Assembly: GCA_003513005.1 (NCBI GenBank)
Contig: DOTD01000012.1
Location: forward strand, 1-21,039
Length of the DNA stretch: 21,039 nucleotides
Direction: 5' to 3'
Source of the DNA: Desulfotomaculum sp.
Lineage (GTDB): Bacteria; Bacillota; Desulfotomaculia; Desulfotomaculales; Nap2-2B
Shown: positions 12,333-17,950 of the stretch, piece after piece
Layout of the letters: every line of letters starts with the position of its first letter
Position numbering within the stretch: position 1 is the first letter of the stretch
Notes under the pieces: generated by a model
Told to the model about the DNA's origin: nothing
Seen by the model: only the letters and a program-made list of their open reading frames with translations
Database searches by the model: none
Program-made: the position numbers and the translations under genes

Positions 12333-13190
12333 ATGCAGGTACGGTTCGGTCCGGCGGGAAATCCGGATTCCTTTCAGCGCCAGGGGCATAAAAGTTCGCT
12401 TGACATGCCTTCCTGGCTTAAAAATATGGGGCTTGACGCATACGAGTACCAGTGCGTGCGCGGAGTGCACATCGGGGAAGATATGGCCCGGCGGCTGGGT
12501 GAACGGGCTGCGGAAAACGGCGTCGCTTTAAGCATCCATGCCCCCTATTACATCACCCTGGGGACCGTCGACCCGGCTCTGCGTGAAAAAACGAAAAAGC
12601 ATTTTTTTGATTCTCTCCGGGCTGCCCACTGGATGAGCGCCCGCACTGTCGTGTTTCATCCCGGGGGCGGGGCAAAGGATAGGGATGGGGCAAAAAGCAG
12701 GGCGCTGGCCCTACTGGCTGAGATTGTCCGGGAGGCTGCCGAAAAGGGCTGGTCGGGCATCAGGATAGCGCCGGAAACGGCCGGCAAACCGGCGCAGTTG
12801 GGAAACCTGGAGGAAGTGCTGGAATTCTGCGCCGTCGGGCCGGAAGTTGTCCCGGCCGTAGACTTCGGGCACCTGCATGCGGCCAGCCAGGGGGGATTCG
12901 ACAGACCGGAGGCGTTCGAGGCGGTCCTGGACAGGCTGGAAAACGTCCTGGGCAGGGAAAAGCTGGCCAACCTACACATCCACTTCAGCCCGGTGGAGTT
13001 TACAGCCGGGGGTGAAAAAAGGCACTGGACGACCCTTGAGGATTTCGGGCCCGGGTTTAGCCCGCTCGCCGAACTTCTTGCCAAAAGGAAGATGAGCGCC
13101 ACCGTGATCTGCGAATCGGCCGGCAGGCAGGCTGAAGACGCTCTGATATATAAGCAGATGTATGAGGACTATAAGAAAAGCATTACTTGA
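12333..13190 (+). CDS. Endonuclease-IV-like TIM-barrel protein (AP endonuclease family 2)
   Basis: The 285-residue protein is a TIM barrel with metal-ligand positions that follow the Nfo pattern: H69 (SIHAPYY), H109 (VFHPGG), E148 (APETAGK), D177 and H180 (DFGHLHA), H215 or H217 (LHIHFSP), H231 (KRHW) and E261 (ICES). Nfo-type enzymes cut DNA 5' to abasic sites using three zinc ions. One deviation is visible: the D-x-H pair of Nfo is K229-x-H231 here, with E228 as a possible substitute ligand, so it could also be a related sugar-phosphate isomerase-type barrel. Start ATG has AAAGGGGA upstream. Monocistronic, cytoplasmic, divergent from the binding-protein gene. Confidence 0.82.
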   Translation: MQVRFGPAGNPDSFQRQGHKSSLDMPSWLKNMGLDAYEYQCVRGVHIGEDMARRLGERAAENGVALSIHAPYYITLGTVDPALREKTKKHFFDSLRAAHWMSARTVVFHPGGGAKDRDGAKSRALALLAEIVREAAEKGWSGIRIAPETAGKPAQLGNLEEVLEFCAVGPEVVPAVDFGHLHAASQGGFDRPEAFEAVLDRLENVLGREKLANLHIHFSPVEFTAGGEKRHWTTLEDFGPGFSPLAELLAKRKMSATVICESAGRQAEDALIYKQMYEDYKKSIT

Positions 13191-13243
13191 GCCTGGCAGA
13201 AGAAACCGCAGTTAGCTGCCCTTTTTTGAAAGGAGTGGTAAGC

Positions 13244-13647
13244 GTGGCCAAGTATATTTATCCAGCCATATTTACCTTGGAAGGTAACACCTACAACGTA
13301 GCAGTTCCCGACTTAACAGGTGCTTTACATGCGGCGAAACGCTCATCGATGCTGTAGATATGGCACGAGATGCCATATCTATGTGGCTTTGTGACGCTGA
13401 AAATAAAAACGAACCAATTCCGGTACCAAGCGATCCCAAAAAAATAGTTTGCGAATCAAACAGCTTTGTCAATTTAATTGATGCTGACACCACAGAGTAC
13501 CGGGCGTGAAAATGACAACCGCGCAGTTAAAAAACATTAAGTATTCCAAGCTGATTGAATGCTAAAGTTGAAAAGGCCGGTGTGAATTTCTTACAAATAC
13601 TGCAAGACGCGTTAAAAAGCCGTCTTGATCTCAAAAAGCAGCCTTAA
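13244..13647 (+). pseudogene. HicB-type antitoxin, broken by several mutations
   Basis: A GTG at 13244 with AAAGGAG 9 bases upstream opens MAKYIYPAIFTLEGNTYNVA VPDLTG, then stops. A one-base loss near 13320 shifts the frame; the continuation reads CFTCGETLIDAVDMARDAIS MWLCDAENKNEPIPVPS and ends at 13509. Further on, RENDNRAVKK, then KTLSIPS-stop-LNAKVEKAG and VNFLQILQDALKSRLDLKK restore the C-terminal ribbon-helix-helix domain usual in HicB, with an extra G near 13504, a lost A near 13535 and a TGA replacing Trp near 13557. Four lesions are therefore visible over about 135 codons. No hicA gene is adjacent. The reading of four separate lesions depends on matching the remembered HicB layout. 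Confidence 0.75.
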
Positions 13648-13665
13648 CCGGCTGCCTGGTCTGTG

Positions 13666-13703
13666 AAAAAAGTCGGGGCAGGGATTTTAACAAACCCTGC
13701 CCC
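13666..13703 (-). terminator. Rho-independent terminator of the stress-protein gene
   Basis: GGGGCAGGG (13675-13683) pairs with CCCTGCCCC (13695-13703) around an 11-base loop; on the minus strand the stem is followed by GACTTTTTTC. It begins 23 bases past the stop of the gene at 13727. Confidence 0.85.
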
Positions 13704-13726
13704 ATTAATATGTATTCTAGGGAGTC

Positions 13727-14227
13727 TTAGTGAATTTCTACGTCCGAGGAACCGAATCTGCGCAGGACTCCGGCAGCCTCGTTGACCCTTTTGTCGTTGG
13801 AGCGCACAGATACCAGAGTACTGCCCTGTCTTATCTTGTCTTCGAAATAATGTCCTCTGTCTTCAGGAATGCCCCAGTCAACCAGGCCGCCGGCAATTCC
13901 CCCGGTCACGGCGCCTGAAAGAAGGCCCGCGATCGGTCCCATGGCCACTATCGGCCCAATGCCGGGGATGGCCAGAGCGCCCGCGCTGGCAGCCAGGCCG
14001 GCAGCGCCGCCCAATATGCCTCCCGTGGTCGTACCTCTGGTCAGTGAACCGCCGCCCATGCCCATAGTAGTCGAGGTGTCTTTGTCGCCTTTGTTCATGT
14101 CGTCGCCCTGGTGATCACCCTTGGTCAGGATCGAGATGTCCTTGTCAAAACCCTTGCTTCTTAAATCACTGACTGCTCTTTCGGCGGAATCACGGTCGTT
14201 GAAAGTACTGATTACTGTTTTGGTCAT
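13727..14227 (-). CDS. General-stress-type protein with YflT-like ends and a Gly-rich hydrophobic core
   Basis: The 166-residue product starts MTKTVISTFNDRDSAERAVS DLRSKGFDKDISILTK, the ferredoxin-like first half typical of YflT/general stress protein 17M-like domains (sequence pattern: strand, F-x-x-x-x-x-A-x-x-A-V-x-x-L, G). An acidic Asp/Lys linker (GDHQGDDMNKGDKDTS) leads into a Gly/Ala-rich hydrophobic region (about 65-118) that could form glycine-zipper membrane helices. The C-terminal part (FEDKIRQGSTLVSVRSNDKR) returns to the alpha/beta fold and ends FGSSDVEIH. Such proteins are stress-induced and of unknown biochemical role. AAAGGAGG precedes the start by 11 bases. Monocistronic with its own terminator; a GTAAATATTTAC palindrome lies about 80 bases upstream. 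Confidence 0.75.
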   Translation of the reverse strand: MTKTVISTFNDRDSAERAVSDLRSKGFDKDISILTKGDHQGDDMNKGDKDTSTTMGMGGGSLTRGTTTGGILGGAAGLAASAGALAIPGIGPIVAMGPIAGLLSGAVTGGIAGGLVDWGIPEDRGHYFEDKIRQGSTLVSVRSNDKRVNEAAGVLRRFGSSDVEIH

Positions 14228-14304
14228 TTAAGTTTAAACCTCCTTTTTACACATTATTTAGCAATTCTTTTATAGATTTCCACCGCACAGGCTTCCTAAT
14301 ACTA

Positions 14305-14316
14305 GTAAATATTTAC
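14305..14316. promoter_or_regulatory. 12-bp palindrome GTAAATATTTAC upstream of the stress-protein gene
   Basis: A perfect 12-base palindrome about 80 bases before the start at 14227, in a gene-free region. Possible operator; the short A/T-rich sequence could arise by chance. Confidence 0.3.
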
Positions 14317-14339
14317 AGTAAGTACTCTGAAAATAAATT

Positions 14340-14459
14340 TGCAATAGGGAGGTCAACAAACCCGACAGAGGAAACCCAAAAGAGGGGGAAACCCAAAAGC
14401 AACCCAACAGAGGGACGTCCCTCTGTTGGAGCACGCAGGCAGTTGACCTCCCTATTGCA
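14340..14459. repeat. 120-bp element with 18-bp perfect inverted ends and an internal 26-bp palindrome
   Basis: The ends TGCAATAGGGAGGTCAAC (14340-14357) and its exact complement (14442-14459) enclose two direct repeats GGAAACCCAAAAG (14370-14382, 14387-14399) and a perfect 26-base palindrome (14404-14429) centred on GGGACGTCCC. The inside therefore forms a hairpin on an outer stem. No target duplication is evident at the borders. The GGGACG core resembles REP-type repeats of clostridia. It lies between divergent genes and upstream of the arginine decarboxylase promoter, so it is not part of that mRNA. Confidence 0.8.
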
Positions 14460-14478
14460 GAGGGTAATGTTTTTTTTC

Positions 14479-14506
14479 TTCACATTTAAAGAGCTTTTGT
14501 TATAAT
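14479..14506 (+). promoter_or_regulatory. Promoter of the polyamine operon
   Basis: TTCACA (14479-14484), a 16-base spacer and TATAAT (14501-14506) preceded by TGT, i.e. an extended -10. The transcript would begin near 14513, about 43 bases before the chosen start. Confidence 0.7.
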
Positions 14507-14555
14507 AGTATTTGTTGTTTTGCTTTGCTAAAATCTACTAGGAGGAATGTTGCAA

Positions 14556-15014
14556 ATGCTGCCCACCCCCCGTAAATATTTCTTAACCGCCGCCGGAGCG
14601 GAGGGAAAAGACATCCTGACAGCTTTCGATAAAGCCCTTTTAAATGCGGGCATCGGAAATATAAATCTGCTCCGGGTAAGCAGTATTCTGCCGCCGGGCG
14701 CGGAATACGACGACACTATTTTTATTCCCGCCGGTTCGCTGGTGCCGACCGCCTACGGGTATACGATCAGCCAGAATCCGGGTGAGCGGATCGCCGCAGC
14801 CATAGGTGTGGGCTTCGCTTCCACTTCTTTTGGCGTGATTATGGAATTTGCCGGGATCTGCTCGGAAGAGGAGGCCCGGAATAAAATCAGGGACATGCTG
14901 ACCGAGGCAATGATTAACCGGGGAGTGGAAATTGTCGATATGAGAATTGTTTCCGTTGAGCATACTGTTGAAAGAATCGGCTGCATCCTGGCTGCAGCCC
15001 CAATGTGGTATTAA
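14556..15014 (+). CDS. pdaD: Pyruvoyl-dependent arginine decarboxylase
   Basis: The 152-residue proenzyme belongs to the PvlArgDC family, which converts arginine to agmatine. It should self-cleave between S42 and S43 in LLRVSSILPPG, turning S43 into the pyruvoyl cofactor of the alpha chain; the P46-P47-G that follow and the later GEYD-type region (here GAEYDD, 48-53) are conserved. FGVIMEFAG (92-99) with E97 supplies the acidic catalytic residue of the family. GERIAAAIGVGFA matches the trimer-core helix. Start: GGAGG at 14541-14545 is one base from ATG 14547 and 10 bases from ATG 14556, so the latter is preferred; the longer form adds three residues. It leads an operon with speE and speB, which together convert arginine to putrescine and spermidine. 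The SAM decarboxylase needed for the last step is not in the window. Confidence 0.9.
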   Translation: MLPTPRKYFLTAAGAEGKDILTAFDKALLNAGIGNINLLRVSSILPPGAEYDDTIFIPAGSLVPTAYGYTISQNPGERIAAAIGVGFASTSFGVIMEFAGICSEEEARNKIRDMLTEAMINRGVEIVDMRIVSVEHTVERIGCILAAAPMWY

Positions 15015-15037
15015 TTTTAAAAAGGGAAGGTCCAACA

Positions 15038-15862
15038 ATGAATCAGTGGTTTACCGAGCTTCAGACTCCGGACATGGCTATAAGCTGCCGGACCTCAAAA
15101 CTTCTCCATCATGAAAAAACACCGTTTCAGGAACTGGCCATTTACGACACGATCCAGTTCGGGCGGATGCTGACTTTGGACGACGTTATCCAGACTACAA
15201 TCAAAGACGAGTTTGTTTATCACGAAATGATCACCCATGTGGGCCTGAACACTCACCCCTGCCCCCTGCGCGTCCTGGTCATCGGCGGCGGGGACGGCGG
15301 CTCGATCCGGGAAATCCTCAAACACAGCCAGGTGGAAAAAGCGACCCTGGTGGAGATTGACGGCCGGGTGATTGAGACTTCCAAAATGTATCTGCCGGAG
15401 ATAAGCTGCAGCCTTGAGGATCCCCGCCTGGAGATTATCGTGGACGACGGCATTGAACATGTCAGGCAGAATAAGAATACTTACGATATGGTCATCGTTG
15501 ACTCCACGGACCCTGTCGGGCCGGCGGAAGGACTGTTCGCCCTCGATTTTTACCGGAACATTTCCGAATCCCTGACCGGGGAAGGCCTTTTTGTGGCCCA
15601 GACCGAATCGCCTTTTTTCAACAGCGATTTGATCAGGAACGTGTTTAAAAGTATTTCGTCTGTCTTTCCTGTGGTCAGGCTTTACCTGGCTTGCGTGCCC
15701 ACTTATCCCGGGGGCATGTGGTCTTTTACGATGGGCAGCAAAAAATACGACCCCCTGAAAGCGGAACCGGTAAGCCTGCCGGATTGCCGCTACTACAGCC
15801 CGGAGCTGCATAAGGCCGCCTTCAAGCTGCCTCCCTTTGTTGCGGAGCTGGTCAAAAGCTGA
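15038..15862 (+). CDS. speE: Spermidine synthase (polyamine aminopropyltransferase)
   Basis: The 274-residue enzyme transfers the aminopropyl group of decarboxylated SAM to putrescine. It begins with the beta-strand domain typical of the family (WFTELQTPDMAISCRTSKLL, ILYDT-like QELAIYDTIQFGRMLTLDDV with DEFVYHEMITH). The nucleotide-binding loop VIGGGDGGS spans 81-89 with D86; E106 (LVEID) and DDGIE (136-140) bind the cofactor; VDSTDPVGPA (154-163) includes the catalytic D155 and D158. Full family length. Start ATG 15038 has GGGAAGG 7 bases upstream; a frame from 15005 would overlap the decarboxylase end and is not needed. It follows the decarboxylase stop by 23 bases and precedes the agmatinase by 8. 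Confidence 0.95.
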   Translation: MNQWFTELQTPDMAISCRTSKLLHHEKTPFQELAIYDTIQFGRMLTLDDVIQTTIKDEFVYHEMITHVGLNTHPCPLRVLVIGGGDGGSIREILKHSQVEKATLVEIDGRVIETSKMYLPEISCSLEDPRLEIIVDDGIEHVRQNKNTYDMVIVDSTDPVGPAEGLFALDFYRNISESLTGEGLFVAQTESPFFNSDLIRNVFKSISSVFPVVRLYLACVPTYPGGMWSFTMGSKKYDPLKAEPVSLPDCRYYSPELHKAAFKLPPFVAELVKS

Positions 15863-15870
15863 GGTGGGAA

Positions 15871-16722
15871 ATGTTTAAAAGAACCGCCAGTTTTATGAGA
15901 AGCGCCGAAGACCTGTTTTCAGCCGGCGCGGTTATTCTGGGAGCGCCGCTGGATCTGACGACCACCTTCAGGTCGGGAACGCGCCTCGGTCCGGAATCGA
16001 TCAGGCAGGTCAGCGAAAGCTTGGAAGAATACAGCCCCGGCTTGGACCGCGACCTCTCCGACTATAAATACTACGACACCGGAGATGTCATACTGCCGCA
16101 GGGTTTGCTGGAAGAAAGCCTTAAGCGCATAAAAAGCGCCGCCGGGACCTTCCTGCGCTCTAAGAAATTCCTGCTCACGCTGGGCGGCGAGCACCTGATA
16201 AGCCTGCCCGTGATTGAAGCGGCTCATCAAATCTACCCCGGACTGGCCGTGCTTCATTTTGACGCTCACGCTGATTTCAGGGATGAATACCTGGGGGTAA
16301 GGCTTTCCCACGCTACGGTAATGCGGCGGGTGGCGGAAGTGGTTGGAGGCGGCAGTGTTTTCCAGCTGGGCATCCGCTCCGGCAGCCGGCAGGAAATGAA
16401 GAACGCACGCAGCCAGACCAATTTTTATGACGGGGAGATAATTCCAGCTTTAAAAGAAATAATACCGGCTGTCAGTCAACGTCCGGTATATGTAACCCTG
16501 GATATTGATGTTATCGACCCGGCTTACGCCCCGGGAACAGGGGCGCCTGAGCCATGCGGCTGTACGCCCGGGGAAATAATCCAGGCTCTTTACCTGTTAA
16601 AAGACATGCATGTCGTGGGTATGGACCTGGTCGAAGTAAGCCCTGCCTGCGATCCCTCCTGGCGAACTTCCATCCTGGCGGCCAAGCTCGTCCGCGAAGC
16701 GATCCTTCTATTTACCACCTAG
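15871..16722 (+). CDS. speB: Agmatinase (ureohydrolase family)
   Basis: The 283-residue enzyme hydrolyses agmatine to putrescine and urea. Manganese ligands are at the expected places: H108 in GGEH, D131, H133 and D135 in HFDAHADFRDEY, D211 and D213 in TLDIDVIDPAYAPGTG. The substrate loop SHATVMRR (146-153) and the C-terminal GMDLVEVSPACD (250-261) are agmatinase-like rather than arginase-like. GAGGTGGG lies just before the ATG, 8 bases after the spermidine synthase stop, so the two are tightly coupled. Its product supplies spermidine synthase, completing the arginine-agmatine-putrescine-spermidine chain. Its stop codon overlaps by 3 bases the stop of the convergent gene at 16719. Confidence 0.95.
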   Translation: MFKRTASFMRSAEDLFSAGAVILGAPLDLTTTFRSGTRLGPESIRQVSESLEEYSPGLDRDLSDYKYYDTGDVILPQGLLEESLKRIKSAAGTFLRSKKFLLTLGGEHLISLPVIEAAHQIYPGLAVLHFDAHADFRDEYLGVRLSHATVMRRVAEVVGGGSVFQLGIRSGSRQEMKNARSQTNFYDGEIIPALKEIIPAVSQRPVYVTLDIDVIDPAYAPGTGAPEPCGCTPGEIIQALYLLKDMHVVGMDLVEVSPACDPSWRTSILAAKLVREAILLFTT

Positions 16723-16925
16723 TCCTTCTCCTGCTGGCAGATGTGGAAATGATTGTGCCCAAGCCTTATTAGATGTTTCTTACCGCATTCGGGACAGACG
16801 ATACTCTGCTCGTCACTATACCGCAGTTCACCAATCAAGCGTTTGCAGCATGTAATTTCCACGCTGATGACCCCGCCGTTCGGCGAAAAGTTTACCCGGT
16901 AGTCAACAGGATACTTTTTTGACAA
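16719..16925 (-). CDS. Small zinc-ribbon-like hypothetical protein
   Basis: A 68-residue protein with C26 and C27, then C44-P-E-C47 and a His/Cys-rich tail (H50, H56, H58, H60, C62 in KKHLIRLGHNHFHIC). The first and second Cys pairs resemble a zinc ribbon; the tail could add ligands. The N-terminal half (VDYRVNFSPNGGVISVEI) is strand-rich. The TTG start at 16925 has GGAGGG 7 bases upstream. It is convergent with speB, sharing three bases of stop codon, and leaves no room for a terminator between them. I do not recognise a family; nucleic-acid binding or metal handling are possible. Confidence 0.6.
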   Translation of the reverse strand: MSKKYPVDYRVNFSPNGGVISVEITCCKRLIGELRYSDEQSIVCPECGKKHLIRLGHNHFHICQQEKD

Positions 16926-16980
16926 TTGCTATCCCTCCAGGTCATGCTTTGTTTAATTATAACTTAAACACTCCCAATAG

Positions 16981-17026
16981 GAAACCCTGCATTTAAGAAA
17001 CCCTGCATTTAAGAAACCCTGCATTT
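16981..17026. repeat. Three tandem copies of a 16-bp unit (GAAACCCTGCATTTAA)
   Basis: Exact copies at 16981-16996 and 16997-17012 and a 14-base third copy at 17013-17026. They lie between the zinc-ribbon gene and the helicase promoter. Perfect identity suggests recent slippage amplification or a set of binding sites. Confidence 0.85.
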
Positions 17027-17050
17027 GCTTTTTTGCTTTTTTAGCGCGGA

Positions 17051-17079
17051 TTTGCAGTGAGTTGGTATTGGTGTATAAT
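17051..17079 (+). promoter_or_regulatory. Promoter of the helicase gene
   Basis: A perfect TATAAT at 17074-17079, with TTTGCA at 17051-17056 (17-base spacer) as a partial -35. Transcription would begin near 17086, before the AAGGGAG ribosome site at 17096-17102. Confidence 0.6.
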
Positions 17080-17110
17080 GTAATTGGTTATGCAGAAGGG
17101 AGTTCCTTAG

Positions 17111-17950
17111 TTGGGCAAAACAGAAACCGCAAAATTTCAGTCCGCCGATAAACTTAAGCGCCGGCAGATTCCGGCGGCAGCGCCGAAACCTCTTCAGCTG
17201 GACCCTTTTCAGGTAAAAGCTATTGATTTCCTTTTAGAAGGTTATTCCGTCCTGGTGGCTGCTCCGACGGGCACAGGTAAAACGCTGATTGCCGAAAAGC
17301 TGATCGAGAAAATCCTCGGACTCGGGAACTCCGCAGTTTACACGTCGCCGATCAAGGCTCTGTCCAACCAGAAGTACAGGGACTTCGGGCGCTTGTTCGG
17401 CCGTGACAGGGTCGGCCTGATCACCGGGGACTTTTCTATTAATGAAACTGCCCCACTCCTGGTGATGACGACGGAGATATTCCGGAACTGGTGCTTCAAC
17501 AACCCGGAAATGCTCGACCTGACCACGCACGTTATTTTTGATGAAATGCACTTCCTGGACGACCAGGACCGGGGGACGACCTGGGAGGAAAGCATTATTT
17601 TCGCGCCGCCGCAGATCAAAATCCTGGGGCTCTCGGCAACGGTCCCCAATGTGCGCGAGATTGCCCGCTGGATGGGCGAGATTCGCAGCTGCACGGTACA
17701 AGTTATCGAGGAAAGAAGAAGGGCTGTTCCCCTCGAACTGGGGTGGATTCCGCCCTCCGGCAAAATATTAAGCGAGGCGGAAGCCCGCGCTCAGATAAAG
17801 GAAATGCAGCAGGCTCACCGCACGCCGCGTCCCGAGATCGCCAGGCAGTCAGACGAGAAACCGGAAGTTAAAGTTAAAAAAACACGCCACAAAAGATCCA
17901 GGCGAGGAAGAAATTATCATGAGGGGATACAGCTACCCAACCTGCAGTGA
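17111..17950 (+). CDS. Ski2-like superfamily II RNA helicase, N-terminal half (split gene)
   Basis: The 279-residue frame begins at TTG 17111 behind AAGGGAG (8-base spacing). It carries RecA domain 1 of a Ski2/Mtr4-type helicase: Q-motif-like LQLDPFQVKAIDFLLEG, Walker A APTGTGKT (51-58), motif Ia TSPIKALSNQKY, Walker B DEMH (144-147; DEVH is usual in Ski2) and motif III SAT (175-177). A basic linker (VKVKKTRHKRSRRGRNYHE) follows. After NYHE at 270-271 the frame reads GIQLPNLQ and stops, while the family's continuation (GYSYP...EVVKTIQDYLPAL) is in the next frame. Removing one G from the run at 17923-17926 joins both into a protein of about 786 residues. Alone it has ATP-binding but lacks motifs IV-VI. 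Confidence 0.85.
   Translation: MGKTETAKFQSADKLKRRQIPAAAPKPLQLDPFQVKAIDFLLEGYSVLVAAPTGTGKTLIAEKLIEKILGLGNSAVYTSPIKALSNQKYRDFGRLFGRDRVGLITGDFSINETAPLLVMTTEIFRNWCFNNPEMLDLTTHVIFDEMHFLDDQDRGTTWEESIIFAPPQIKILGLSATVPNVREIARWMGEIRSCTVQVIEERRRAVPLELGWIPPSGKILSEAEARAQIKEMQQAHRTPRPEIARQSDEKPEVKVKKTRHKRSRRGRNYHEGIQLPNLQ

Noticed and set aside
14404..14459. Riboswitch or attenuator for the polyamine operon
   Set aside because: The hairpins lie upstream of the extended -10 promoter at 14501-14506, so they would not be in the operon transcript.
15095..15811. 238-codon open frame antisense to speE
   Set aside because: Shadow of a G+C-rich gene; no homology in its translation and the sense frame is a clear full-length spermidine synthase.
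16981..17026. CRISPR array
   Set aside because: The 16-bp units are directly adjacent with no spacers, and there are no cas genes nearby.
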